Assembly: GCA_040218535.1 (NCBI GenBank)
Contig: JAVJRG010000012.1
Location: forward strand, 1,054,001-1,118,000
DNA length: 64,000 bases
From: Lacipirellulaceae bacterium
GTDB taxonomy: Bacteria; Planctomycetota; Planctomycetia; Pirellulales; Lacipirellulaceae
Direction of reading: 5' to 3'
Of this stretch, positions 8,601 to 17,045 are shown piece by piece. The notes under the pieces are model-generated. The model was not told the origin of the DNA, made no database searches, and saw only the letters and a list, made by a program, of their open reading frames with translations. Made by a program: the position numbers and the translations under genes. Each line of letters opens with the position of its first letter. Within the stretch, counting starts at the first letter, position 1.

Positions 8601-11600
8601 CCTCCCCCTTCCGCCTTCCCCCTTGGTCTCCCACACTGGACACTCCCTGGCACCCTACCTCAACAGTACCGTTGCACAGAACGGCGCGGCAAAGGCGACA
8701 CGCCGGAAACAGATCGAGCAGGCGACGCACATTACCGTGCAAGGTGCCCAGCAGCACAACTTACGCAATGTCGATGTGAAAATTCCACGCGAGGAGTTCA
8801 CCGTTTTTTGTGGGCCAAGTGGTTCGGGCAAGACGTCTCTGGCGATGGATACGATTTATGCCGAGGGCCAACGGCGGTATGTCGAAAGCCTGAGCTCCTA
8901 CGCACGGCAGTTCGTTGGACAGATGCAGAAGCCGGCCCTGGAACACATCGAAGGGCTTTCCCCGGCGATCGCCATCGAACAACGCAGCGCTGGCCACACG
9001 CCTCGCTCCACTGTGGGGACCGTCACGGAAATTTACGACTACTTCCGTATTTTGCTCTCGCGCCTGGGCCAAATGCACTGTCCCGATTGCGATTGCGAAG
9101 TCGGCACGCAATCCTCGGACGAAGTCATCGACGCAGTCCTCTCCGAGCCGGAAGGAACCAAGGCGTACCTGATGGCACCCGTGTCACTTGCTCAAGGCGA
9201 CAAGTACGAAGACCTCTGGGAGAAACTGCGAGCCGATGGTTACCAGCGGGTTCGTGTTGATCGTGAGACACATCAACTGGACGCGATGCCCTCGATTGAT
9301 CGTCGTAAGAAGCATGAAGTCGAGGTGATTGTTGATCGCGTGACGATCAAGAAAGCCAGTCGCGGGCGTTTAGCCGACAGTATCGAGAATACCTTGGCAC
9401 TGGGGAAAGGAATTCTCCACTTGGCAATCGTTCAAGAAGACACGCCTGAGAAACGCTGGCCGGTACGCATTCACAGCCAGCATCTCGTTTGTGGCGAGTG
9501 CGGACGCAGTTTCGAGCCCCTCTCGCCCCATCATTTTTCATTCAACAGTACGCTCGGCTGGTGTCACGCCTGTGAGGGGTTGGGTACGGATTTGGGTGCG
9601 AACCCGGCGGTGCTATTCCGCAGTATGAGCATGACACTTGCCGAAGGAGCGGTACTGGTCTGGCCGAAGATGGAGCAACCGCTGTTTCGGGCTATGCTGG
9701 AAGCCCTCTCGGAACAGACCGGCGTACCGCTGGATGTGCCCTTTGATCAACTCCCGCCCAAGCATCGTCGTACTGTGATGTACGGAACCGGGGACGATTG
9801 GATCGAAGTGAAGGTAGCTGGCAAGCAAACATCGAAGAAGACGAAAGCGGCGAAGGCATCGGCTTCGGTCACTTTTCATTTCCAATACAAGGGGCTGTAT
9901 CCCGCACTTGAAGAAGCCTCACGCATGTCGCCGCGTTTGCGAGGTCGGTTGGAACATCTCACCGGCGAGATCGAATGTAGTGAATGCGGCGGCAGCCGGT
10001 TGCGTGAGGATGCTTCCGCGGTGAAATTCCAAGGCCGCACGATTGCCGAGTATTGTCGCACACCGCTCGCTCAACTGCTGTCGGTTGTGAAGAAATGGAA
10101 GCTGCCGGCGAACCAGAAAAAGATCGCGGGCGAACTCGTTCGCGAAATCAACAATCGGCTGACATTCTTAGTGGATGTGGGACTCGATTATTTGACGATT
10201 GGCCGCTCCGCTCCGACGCTTTCCGGTGGTGAGTCGCAACGAATTCGCCTAGCGAGCCAGGTCGGCAGTGGCTTAGTTGGAGTGCTGTACGTGCTCGATG
10301 AGCCAACGATTGGCCTGCACCCGCGCGATAACGCCCGACTGGTCGCGGCGCTGCACAAGCTTCGTGATTTGGGCAACACGTTGCTTGTCGTCGAACACGA
10401 CCGTGAGGTGATCGATGGGGCGGACAACTTGCTCGACTTCGGCCCTGCGGCCGGACGTCTCGGTGGCGAGATCGTCGCACGAGGTACGCCCGACGAAGTC
10501 GCCAAGCGGCGGAAAAGCGTCACCGGGCCCTACTTGAGCGGCAAGAAGGGAATCGCCGTTCCAACGAATCGCCGAGATGCGGACCTGATGGACGGGAAGC
10601 TCACGGTCAAAGGGGCGAGGCATCACAACCTGAAGAACATCGATGTTGATTTCCCGCTTGGCACGCTCACAGCCGTGACGGGCGTTTCGGGGAGCGGGAA
10701 GAGTTCCCTGGTCGAGGACGTGCTACACGCTCAACTTGCGAGAACCTTGCATCGTGCCAAGACGATCCCTGGGGCTCATGATCGGCTGGTGGGAATTGAA
10801 AGAATCGACAAAGTGATCCGCGTCGATCAGCGTCCGTTGGGGAACACGCCTTCGTCCAATCCGGCAACCTATACCGGATTGTTCGATCACATCCGGGAAC
10901 TCTTTTCTCAACTTCCCGATGCGAAGCTGCGAGGGTACTCAGCAAGGCGATTCAGCTTCAACGTGCCGGGGGGGCGCTGTGATGCGTGCGACGGAGCCGG
11001 GCAGAATTGCATCGAGATGCATTTTCTTCCCGACGTGTGGGTGCCTTGCGATACTTGCAATGGAAAACGCTACAACCCGGAGACGTTGGAAGTTGAATAT
11101 CGAGGTCGTTCGATTTCCGACGTGCTGGAGATGTCCTGCGGCGAGGCGGTCGAGCTGTTCGAGAACATTCCCAAGATTCGCAAGATTCTACAAACGCTGG
11201 TTGACGTGGGGCTCGACTACGTTGCCCTCGGCCAGAGTGCGGCAACCTTGTCGGGTGGTGAAGCGCAGCGGGTAAAACTGGCTGCCGAGCTTTCCCGGCC
11301 CGATACGGGGCGGACGCTTTACTTGCTCGACGAACCAACCACCGGTTTGCACTTCGACGACATCCGTAAGCTGCTCGACGTGCTGCATCGTCTGGTCGAT
11401 CTGGGCAACACGGTTGTCGTGATCGAGCATAACCTGGATGTGATCAAGCAATGCGACTGGATCATTGACATCGGCCCCGAGGCCGGTGCTGAAGGGGGCC
11501 AAGTCGTTGCTTACGGCACACCAGAAGATATTGCGAAGCTCGCGAAACCACCCAAGGGCAAGAAGTCGAAAGCAGTATCTCACACCGCTCGCGTCTTAGC

Positions 11601-12690
11601 CCCGACTCTCAATGAAGGCCCCCACGAGAAACGCGAAATCTTCGACTTCGAAGCCGCCATGGCACCCAAGCAGGGCGATATGGACATCGCCGAGCTCGGC
11701 GCGGAGATCGACATGCCTTGGGAGGTCGATGGCCGTCGTTGGCACACCAAAGACCGCATTACCCGCGCCGGCGAGCTTTGCCACTGGGACGGCAAGATCC
11801 TCGACACGCTTGAAGAGCGGATCCAAGAGCTTGGAGAGTTTAGCGCCACCGACTGGAGCAAACGGACCGTCGTAGAAATCGCGGCAGAGAAAAAGTCCGA
11901 CGGTTGGTTCTTCCATGCCATTACCGGCGAGCCCTGGCTGCTGAAGCTGAAGTTCCGCACCGCCAAAAAGACTTTCCAGCGAGACGAGCTCGTGGTCGAT
12001 CTCGGCCTGAAGCCGCTCAACGACATTCCCGAAATCGAGGCCTACGGACGCGACCCACGCGTGAAGTGCAAGAACCTCCGTGGTCCCTTCCAGGAAGTAC
12101 AAATCGCCGCTCACAGTTGGGAGGAGATCGACACGCCCGCGTTCTGGGCATTTGTGGAGAAGGCGGTTGAGGGGTTCAAGAAGTTCACGGACCGCGTTGA
12201 GCAAAAGCCCGAGGATGTGATGCCGTGGAAGAAGCTCGGCAAGAAGTGGCACCTCGCCCGGAAAGGATTCCCGCCGGGGAAGAAGATCGAGTGGCCGACC
12301 GAGCTGCTTGAAGAACTGCTGGAACTGCTCTCAGAAACTGCCACTGAGGCAGCCGACGAAACGACCGACGAAACGATAGGTACCGGCGAGCCGCAATTCC
12401 TCTGGAACAACCAGCAAGTGATCCACCTGATGGTCCCTGGCAACAGCGAACCGTGGGCGAGTGTCTACACGAAGCGGCTCGCCGGCGTCGACCTCGCGCT
12501 GAACGGCCCCAACGGTGCCTTCGCGACAGGGCGGATCGCCGAGATCGGCTCCCAGCGAATCATCAAAACGGAAGCCGACGACCGTGACCAAGTGAAGTTC
12601 CGCTTCACTTCAATCGAAGATCTACAACAAGGAGACTTACCGGAGTTCCTGGCTGAGCATCTCGACGCGGTGCGTGGCGCGATGGCATAA
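5605..12690 (+). CDS. uvrA: Tandem-fused UvrA excinuclease subunit A with extra C-terminal region
   Basis: UvrA is the damage-recognition ATPase of nucleotide excision repair and normally works as a dimer of chains of about 940 residues. This 2361-residue chain holds two complete UvrA copies. Copy 1 (about 1-975) has P-loops near residues 33 (GVSGSGKSS) and 687, and LSGGE signatures near 529 and 877. Copy 2 (about 1036-1990) has P-loops near 1070 (GPSGSGKTS) and 1693, with LSGGE near 1539 and 1882. Both copies keep the CxxC zinc modules, including CEACSGNGSN and CDACDGAGQN. A 60-residue linker joins them and is partly encoded by an inverted repeat. Residues from about 2003 to 2361 are a charged C-terminal region I do not recognise, ending in a compact alpha/beta-looking stretch. 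The chain may be a covalent pseudo-dimer (inference). The ATG at 5605 precedes the usual UvrA N-terminus. Confidence 0.95.
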   Translation: MPASDIIIKRAREHNLRDVDLVLPRNKLICLTGVSGSGKSSLAFDTLYAEGQRRYVESLSTFARQFLGQMPKPDVDHISGLSPSISISQKSSGNNPRSTVGTITEIYDFLRVLYARVGQGHCPKCQQPITAQSREQIIARILDQPAKTKFMLLAPVVRRQKGEFRDLFEDLLKKGFVRARVDGEVVMLTDAPSLDRQMRHDIEVVIDRLAINANVRSRLAEAVELGLKLGEGNLIVAPEVSAKDAPVEGEVDGEVNRSSKKKKSTDLFLSADYACNSCGLSFQSPTPQLFSFNSPQGMCYECDGLGDMFSFDPDKLVPDESLSFAKGAIELIGTWKDLGRWKRHIYAGVAETMERKLGLEEGYLLETPWGELSKEQQSLWLWGTGNEHITFTWRAGKSGQKYGGEFDGVIPELLDKYRGAKRKSLIARLETFMNVIRCPDCEGERLNPQARAVRLTTSDPAFEGRASLTLPEVNRLPLSEAADFFSGLVLDKTQQTIAVEVLKEIRGRLGFLTNVGLEYLSLGRTAPTLSGGETQRIRLAGQIGCGLVGVLYILDEPSIGLHPRDNDRLISTLERLRDQGNTVVVVEHDEDTMRAADHVIDFGPGPGVRGGEVVGEGTADQVAKKKKSVTGAYLSGRRKIEVPKKRRIDVRSNGSSEQTELVIRGARHNNLKNIDVHIPLGAFVCVTGVSGSGKSSLVNDILVEALRRDLNNGKGTPGEHDSIEGLEHLDKLIAIDQSPIGRTPRSNPATYIKVFDEIRKLYTQLPESKRRGYPPGRFSFNVVGGRCEACSGNGSNKLEMDFLADVWIECNVCNGHRFNHETLLVKYRDKSIADVLEMDIQEAIKHFENIPKIYEKLETLHAVGLDYMKLGQPSPTLSGGEAQRIKLARELVKKSTGKTLYLLDEPTTGLHFADIELLLKVLHDFVDAGNTVLVVEHNLDVIKTADWIIDIGPEGGKNGGRVVTAGTPEEVVAFAKQPKAEGGRGKAEALDQTSNQDSPLPLPPSPLVSHTGHSLAPYLNSTVAQNGAAKATRRKQIEQATHITVQGAQQHNLRNVDVKIPREEFTVFCGPSGSGKTSLAMDTIYAEGQRRYVESLSSYARQFVGQMQKPALEHIEGLSPAIAIEQRSAGHTPRSTVGTVTEIYDYFRILLSRLGQMHCPDCDCEVGTQSSDEVIDAVLSEPEGTKAYLMAPVSLAQGDKYEDLWEKLRADGYQRVRVDRETHQLDAMPSIDRRKKHEVEVIVDRVTIKKASRGRLADSIENTLALGKGILHLAIVQEDTPEKRWPVRIHSQHLVCGECGRSFEPLSPHHFSFNSTLGWCHACEGLGTDLGANPAVLFRSMSMTLAEGAVLVWPKMEQPLFRAMLEALSEQTGVPLDVPFDQLPPKHRRTVMYGTGDDWIEVKVAGKQTSKKTKAAKASASVTFHFQYKGLYPALEEASRMSPRLRGRLEHLTGEIECSECGGSRLREDASAVKFQGRTIAEYCRTPLAQLLSVVKKWKLPANQKKIAGELVREINNRLTFLVDVGLDYLTIGRSAPTLSGGESQRIRLASQVGSGLVGVLYVLDEPTIGLHPRDNARLVAALHKLRDLGNTLLVVEHDREVIDGADNLLDFGPAAGRLGGEIVARGTPDEVAKRRKSVTGPYLSGKKGIAVPTNRRDADLMDGKLTVKGARHHNLKNIDVDFPLGTLTAVTGVSGSGKSSLVEDVLHAQLARTLHRAKTIPGAHDRLVGIERIDKVIRVDQRPLGNTPSSNPATYTGLFDHIRELFSQLPDAKLRGYSARRFSFNVPGGRCDACDGAGQNCIEMHFLPDVWVPCDTCNGKRYNPETLEVEYRGRSISDVLEMSCGEAVELFENIPKIRKILQTLVDVGLDYVALGQSAATLSGGEAQRVKLAAELSRPDTGRTLYLLDEPTTGLHFDDIRKLLDVLHRLVDLGNTVVVIEHNLDVIKQCDWIIDIGPEAGAEGGQVVAYGTPEDIAKLAKPPKGKKSKAVSHTARVLAPTLNEGPHEKREIFDFEAAMAPKQGDMDIAELGAEIDMPWEVDGRRWHTKDRITRAGELCHWDGKILDTLEERIQELGEFSATDWSKRTVVEIAAEKKSDGWFFHAITGEPWLLKLKFRTAKKTFQRDELVVDLGLKPLNDIPEIEAYGRDPRVKCKNLRGPFQEVQIAAHSWEEIDTPAFWAFVEKAVEGFKKFTDRVEQKPEDVMPWKKLGKKWHLARKGFPPGKKIEWPTELLEELLELLSETATEAADETTDETIGTGEPQFLWNNQQVIHLMVPGNSEPWASVYTKRLAGVDLALNGPNGAFATGRIAEIGSQRIIKTEADDRDQVKFRFTSIEDLQQGDLPEFLAEHLDAVRGAMA
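8537..8624. repeat. Purine-rich inverted repeat inside the uvrA linker
   Basis: The left arm (about 8537-8568) is built from AAGGCGGAAGG units. The right arm (about 8595-8624) holds the complement, CCTTCCGCCTTCC units. The arms are about 85% complementary by eye and separated by about 25 bases. The element lies in frame and encodes the low-complexity linker (PKAEGGRGKAEA and SPLPLPPSPL) between the two UvrA copies. Confidence 0.7.
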
Positions 12691-12691
12691 A

Positions 12692-12807
12692 GTAACACCA
12701 CGCTCCGCGTGGTGAGCGCATCGAATTCGTGATGTCTTCTGTGAACGCAGTGTTCCTGGGTTGGTATTCGTTTAATCAGTTACTAACCACACGGAGTGTG
12801 GTTTTAC
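12692..12807. repeat. REP-like inverted pair with GTAA heads
   Basis: The left element (12692-12713) reads GTAA then CACCACGCTCCGCGTGGT. The right element (12786-12807), on the minus strand, reads GTAA then AACCACACTCCGTGTGGT. The stem change G-C to A-T is compensated on both sides of the hairpin. The right-hand GTAA contains the stop codon (TAA, 12804-12806) of the MerR gene. The left one starts two bases after the uvrA stop. Confidence 0.8.
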
Positions 12808-13613
12808 TGTTTCAGCATCAACTGAATTTCCGTGAGATACTTCTGCGGGTTTCCTTTGAAGATCATTCCCGGGCCTTTCAAGTAGACCTCGCGAGTGGGG
12901 CTACTGAATTCAAGCCCTTGGTCTTTCGCGTGCTGAATAATCTTTTCGTAAGAACGACCAAGTTGGTCGTAGGGTCCCTTATGCAGCAGTGTCAGCGCTT
13001 GTCCGCCTGGTAGTTCGCGTACGACGATCTCTTCCTTGCTCTCCCCCTTGTGAACAGGCATGCACGGTTCAAAGTCGGCGTCTTCGGCCTTGTACTCGCT
13101 GTCGTAGCAGAGCAACATTGGTTTGCCGTTGATGTGACGGCCATATTTGCGTCCAATCTTTGCAAAGCCTTGGCCGCAATCACTATATTTGCCCTTCATG
13201 CGGACTCCAGCAACAAGCATGGGTTGAATCTGCTTCTTTTCAATTTCAAAGGCTGAAGACTGCATGGCGGTGATCGCCTCCGTTTCTTTGTTGACGATGG
13301 TGGTCAAGGATTGCACGATGCGTCGGTCGCTCCGCATACGCTCTTGGATGACTTCCTTTTGCTGATTCAGGTATTCGAGGATTTCTGATTCGTCTTCGCA
13401 GGAAGAAAGAATTTCGGAGATGTCGCTGAGTGGGAAGTCAAATTCCCTCAGTGCGGAGATGACGCGGGCCAGTTCGACCCTCTCAGCGTTGTAGTAGCGG
13501 TAGTTGGTCTGGGGATCGACGTGTGAGGGCGTAAGCAGCCCCGCTTCGTGATAAAAACGAAGCGTCTTCACCGAAAGGCCGGTAATCTTCGAAAACTCGC
13601 CGATGCTGAACAT
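12804..13613 (-). CDS. MerR-family transcriptional regulator with GyrI-like effector domain
   Basis: The protein is a cytosolic DNA-binding regulator. Residues 1-70 form the MerR winged helix (MFSIGEFSKITGLSVKTLRFYHEAGLL and TNYRYYNAERVE). A dimerisation coiled coil follows at about 85-115. The C-terminal half resembles the GyrI-like/AraC effector-binding fold that senses small lipophilic molecules, as in BltR and BmrR. The ATG at 13613 is chosen because it begins exactly at the MerR domain; an upstream in-frame start at 13697 would add 28 non-homologous residues. Its target genes are unknown; the adjacent divergent region contains no transporter. It is convergent with uvrA, separated by a REP-like pair that supplies its stop codon. 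Confidence 0.88.
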   Translation of the reverse strand: MFSIGEFSKITGLSVKTLRFYHEAGLLTPSHVDPQTNYRYYNAERVELARVISALREFDFPLSDISEILSSCEDESEILEYLNQQKEVIQERMRSDRRIVQSLTTIVNKETEAITAMQSSAFEIEKKQIQPMLVAGVRMKGKYSDCGQGFAKIGRKYGRHINGKPMLLCYDSEYKAEDADFEPCMPVHKGESKEEIVVRELPGGQALTLLHKGPYDQLGRSYEKIIQHAKDQGLEFSSPTREVYLKGPGMIFKGNPQKYLTEIQLMLKQ

Positions 13614-13733
13614 GCTGGACCGGACTGTCTGAGGAGCTATCTTGTGTGACAAGCACCAGTCTACAGCCTCCAGCAACGGGAGGGTCAAGCGACTCAATCA
13701 GATAATTCGCGAAGACCCGTCTCCAGGCGTTCG

Positions 13734-14864
13734 CTACGCTGGAGCAGCGATCTCGGTCGGCGGTACGCCTCGCCCACTATTGCGAGCCCGCTTCCAGAGC
13801 AGCCAAAGTGCCCCGGTCAAGGTCCGCGCTTCGCAGCGTCGATAAGGTGAATCTGCAGGCAGTTCCGCCATCAGACGCTTGTGAGCCGTGGCGAGGGCGT
13901 GATAGGGCATCGTCGGAAAGATGTGATGCAACGCATGAAACCTCAATCCCACGGGAGCCCACAACGCACCGAGGATGGGGTTGTACGGATAGTTCACCGA
14001 GTCGAGCATCTGATCGACGAAGTTCATCTCTTCGCCGTTGTTCGTCCAACGATGTGCGCCCAATGTTCTTAATGCATTGAGTGTGAGGATGAATATCGCC
14101 GTGAGATAAATCTGAACGAGCAACATCTTGGGGAGCGGCTCGGTCGCCAGCAAACCGAAGCTGGTGAAGAACCTGATTCCTATGAACCAAATGAACAGAA
14201 AGCAACCGACTTCTTGTATGCGGATGATACGCAGGACGCGCTTCGTTGGTAGCGGGCGGATGTACATCGGGTCCATAATCATCGACGAAGCGCGCCGATG
14301 GACCAAATCACGAATCGGCCTACTGATCCAAGTCAGGGGCGTGAGCAGCCCAAACCGAATCACGGCTAGAATCGGTACGAGGGGGATCTGGGCCAGGTAA
14401 ACGAACAACTGCCAGATGGGCAATCGCGCTAGCGGAATGTATTCCCCGTCTTCGCTCGTTCCGTAGTGCTTCCGGCGATGATGATCGAGATGCGTGTAGT
14501 AGAGAAACGTCGGAACAAGAAAAGGAATTCCACAGAGCAGATTCCAAACGATCCGAAAGGCTGTGAACTCTCCCGCACGGATATGGACCAACTCGTGAAT
14601 GAACAACACACTCCGGTAATAGAGCAACCCGGAAACGGTAAAAAAGAGAATCGAAAGCGGCCAGTGGAGTGCTACGTTGTCGGTGACTTTCTCGGGTTGA
14701 AGCACCAGACCAAAACAGATCAGACCGACTGTCCAACTAATCAGAAAATCGGGCCAGAAGATCCACGGATTCGGTTTGAAAAATTCGCCGACGATGCTTC
14801 TCGCTTGCGACAGCGAGAACTCACCATTGGGGCTTGTCTCAAGGGTTTGGGAAGTCTCACTCAC
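13734..14864 (-). CDS. Membrane fatty acid desaturase
   Basis: This is an integral membrane di-iron enzyme that would introduce a double bond into an acyl chain, or hydroxylate a lipid. The three histidine boxes are visible: HELVH near residue 90, HLDHH near 125 and HALHH near 312. Hydrophobic segments lie at about residues 36-58, 68-90, 150-180 and 225-265, as expected for the fatty acid desaturase superfamily. Length (376) is normal. It lies divergently from a ketosynthase-like gene about 230 bp away, so the two may share a lipid-related role, but this is only inferred from position. Substrate and regiospecificity cannot be read from the sequence. Confidence 0.88.
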   Translation of the reverse strand: MSETSQTLETSPNGEFSLSQARSIVGEFFKPNPWIFWPDFLISWTVGLICFGLVLQPEKVTDNVALHWPLSILFFTVSGLLYYRSVLFIHELVHIRAGEFTAFRIVWNLLCGIPFLVPTFLYYTHLDHHRRKHYGTSEDGEYIPLARLPIWQLFVYLAQIPLVPILAVIRFGLLTPLTWISRPIRDLVHRRASSMIMDPMYIRPLPTKRVLRIIRIQEVGCFLFIWFIGIRFFTSFGLLATEPLPKMLLVQIYLTAIFILTLNALRTLGAHRWTNNGEEMNFVDQMLDSVNYPYNPILGALWAPVGLRFHALHHIFPTMPYHALATAHKRLMAELPADSPYRRCEARTLTGALWLLWKRARNSGRGVPPTEIAAPA

Positions 14865-15095
14865 AGTCTCTTCATACCTTCAATCGTGGGTCATCCAGGG
14901 CTCGTGCCCTGAGTGTCAAAGCGTACAACCAGTCTCAGCGTTACTACACGCAAGTCTATCCTGCCCGTAACCGGCTGGCCAGCGAGCGCAGGGCCTGGTC
15001 TGGTTGTGAGCCGCCCCAGGCGTGGATAAACTGACCTGCTCTGCTGATGTTGCTAATTACGCTTTTTGCTGGGAATTCTCGAGCCTTTCGATCAA

Positions 15096-16349
15096 GTGAA
15101 CGAAGTCGTCATCACCGCCGTGGGAATCGTCTCGCCAATCGGCGTGGGCAACGACGAGGTTTGGTCCTCGATCGAGAATCGTACCAGCGGCGTCCGTCAT
15201 GTTCCTGAATTGGTCGAGGCGGAGTTGCCAGTCCCCATCTGCGGCACGGTGGTCGATTTTGAGGCAAAACGCTTCGTCAAGCCGCGGAAGAGCCTCAAAG
15301 TGATGTCGCGCGAAACGCAGCTTGGGTTTGCTGCCGCCGAGATCGCCTGGCATGAATCGGGGCTCGACGACGCCAGCATCGACCCAGAACGCTTTGGCGC
15401 GATCAACGGCGCTAATATGTTTGCCCCAGAAACCTTAGAGCTAGCCGCGGCAATCCATGCTTGCGACACCGGCGGCAAGTTCGACTTTTCTCGCTGGGGC
15501 CCCGAGGGCATGCCAGAGATTCAGCCGCTTTGGCTGCTGAAGTTCCTGCCCAATATGACCCCCTGCCACATCGGGATTTTCCACGATGCTCGCGGCCCGA
15601 CAAATTCAATCGTCGCGGGCGAGGTCTCTGGGCTTTCGGCAATCATCGAGGCCACGAACGTCATCGAGCGTGGCCATGCAGACCTCATGATTGCTGGCGG
15701 GAACAGTTCACGCCTGAATTGGATGGACCTCATGTGGCACGGCTCGTTGGGGCTGACAGAACGGCTTGAAGATCCAGGCTCAATCGTTCGTCCCTTTGAT
15801 GCCGATCGCGATGGTACGGTGAGCGGTGAAGGTGCGGCGATGTTCATCTTGGAGAGTCGCCAACATGCCGAAGCACGCGGCGCGAAGATTCTTGGCAAAG
15901 TCAGCGGCTACGGTCGTCGCAGCGAAGCGACCGCGTTCTCTCAAAAGCCAAGCGGCAAGGCGATACATCAGGCAATCGAAACAGCGATCGAGCGCTCAGG
16001 CCTCGCCAAAGTGGATATCGGTCACGTCAACGCGCATGGTTTAAGTACCCAATACGATGACCAGATCGAAGCGCAAGCGATTCGCGAAACTCTTGGAGAT
16101 GTTCCAGTGACAGCGCCGAAGAGCTATTTCGGCCACCTCGGTGCAGGCAGCGGTGCGATTGAACTGGCGATTAGCCTTCTAGCGATGCAACGCGGCAAGA
16201 TTCCGCCCACACTGAACTACGACACACCCGATGCGACCTGCCCAGTAAACGTCGTGAGTGAGATGCCGGCGAGTGAAAAGAATACAGTAATCGCACTCAA
16301 CCATCGCTCAACGGGGCAGGCGGTGGCGTTGGTGATTGAGGCTTCGTAA
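15096..16349 (+). CDS. Beta-ketoacyl-ACP synthase-like protein with catalytic Cys replaced by Glu
   Basis: The protein has the thiolase-fold KS architecture of FabF: an N-terminal EVVITAVGIVSPIG, PFDADRDGTVSGEGAA, VNAHGLST with the first active-site His (residue 314 here), and KSYFGHLGAGSG with the conserved Lys and second His. At the nucleophile loop, where FabF reads GPSISIATACTSG, this protein reads GPTNSIVAGEVSG, so Glu176 replaces Cys. The final glycine-rich loop is also altered (NHRSTGQAV). A condensing role is therefore doubtful; decarboxylase or chain-length-factor behaviour, as in Cys-less KS partners, is possible. GTG at 15096 is chosen as the start because it lies just before the first strand; TTG at 15066 is the alternative. 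No ACP or partner KS is adjacent. Confidence 0.82.
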   Translation: MNEVVITAVGIVSPIGVGNDEVWSSIENRTSGVRHVPELVEAELPVPICGTVVDFEAKRFVKPRKSLKVMSRETQLGFAAAEIAWHESGLDDASIDPERFGAINGANMFAPETLELAAAIHACDTGGKFDFSRWGPEGMPEIQPLWLLKFLPNMTPCHIGIFHDARGPTNSIVAGEVSGLSAIIEATNVIERGHADLMIAGGNSSRLNWMDLMWHGSLGLTERLEDPGSIVRPFDADRDGTVSGEGAAMFILESRQHAEARGAKILGKVSGYGRRSEATAFSQKPSGKAIHQAIETAIERSGLAKVDIGHVNAHGLSTQYDDQIEAQAIRETLGDVPVTAPKSYFGHLGAGSGAIELAISLLAMQRGKIPPTLNYDTPDATCPVNVVSEMPASEKNTVIALNHRSTGQAVALVIEAS

Positions 16350-16381
16350 TTGAAACAGGCACGAAGAGCCAATGACGACGC

Positions 16382-16936
16382 TCACCGCCCCCGCATCGCC
16401 CGATCAATATCCCGCTGCATGTCCTTCTTCTTGAGCGACTCCCGCTTGTCGAACGTCTTCTTCCCGCGGCAGATTCCCAGCAAGACTTTCACGCGGCCAC
16501 GTTTGAAGTAGAGCTTCAGGGGCACCAGAGTCAGATTCTTCTCGTAGGCACTACTGGCGAACTTGGCGATCTCGTGGCGGTGCATCAGTAATTTGCGTTG
16601 GCGGCGGGGCTGGTGGTTCTGAGTATTGCTGTATTTGTACTCGGCAATGTCGCACTGGATGAGGTAGACCTCGCCTTTGATGACTCGCGCGTAGGCCTCC
16701 TCAATGGAAACCTCCCCTGCGCGCAGGCTTTTCACTTCGCTGCCGACTAGCTTGATCCCGCACTCGAGCGTGTCGAGCACTTCGTAGTTGTGCCTAGCCT
16801 TGCGATTGTTGGCGATGGCCTTCTCATTCTTATTTTCTTCCTTGGCCGCCTTCTTTTTATTCTTCTTGCCCGTTGGACTGTCCTCGACTTGATGGTGCTT
16901 GGAATGAATACAATAACTTACCAGAGCGGAGCTCAT
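16382..16936 (-). CDS. smpB: SsrA-binding protein SmpB
   Basis: SmpB binds tmRNA and delivers it to stalled ribosomes for trans-translation. The core is clear: NRKARHNYEVLDTLECGI, VGSEVKSLRAGEVSIEEAYARV, the Gly-rich beta barrel, LTLVPLKLYFKRGRVKV, and the C-terminal basic tail GKKTFDKRESLKKKDMQRDIDRAM. The N-terminus is extended: from ATG 16936 there are about 34 residues, many Lys, before the core, while other species begin within 10-15 residues. A still longer frame to 17095 is unlikely because it crosses the upstream terminator. The tmRNA gene was looked for nearby and not found. It is convergent with the ketosynthase-like gene. Confidence 0.9.
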   Translation of the reverse strand: MSSALVSYCIHSKHHQVEDSPTGKKNKKKAAKEENKNEKAIANNRKARHNYEVLDTLECGIKLVGSEVKSLRAGEVSIEEAYARVIKGEVYLIQCDIAEYKYSNTQNHQPRRQRKLLMHRHEIAKFASSAYEKNLTLVPLKLYFKRGRVKVLLGICRGKKTFDKRESLKKKDMQRDIDRAMRGR

Positions 16937-16973
16937 TAACACAGCGTAGCGGTAAACACAGCCACAGCGCATG

Positions 16974-17019
16974 AAAAAACACAGCAGCCGCACGTTCAGT
17001 GAACGACGGCTGCTGTGTT
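16974..17019 (-). terminator. Rho-independent terminator
   Basis: On the minus strand a 13-bp GC-rich stem (AACACAGCAGCCG at 16978-16990 pairing with CGGCTGCTGTGTT at 17007-17019) is followed by six T residues. The loop contains a further short palindrome (CGTTC...GAACG). It lies just after the stop of the FecR-like gene and before smpB, so it separates these two same-strand genes. Confidence 0.85.
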
Positions 17020-17045
17020 GCTGCCCCAAATGGTCACCGACGATG

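Noticed and set aside
12690-12810. Rho-independent terminator for uvrA
   Set aside because: The hairpins lack T tracts and match the REP class found at other sites, so they are listed as repeats.
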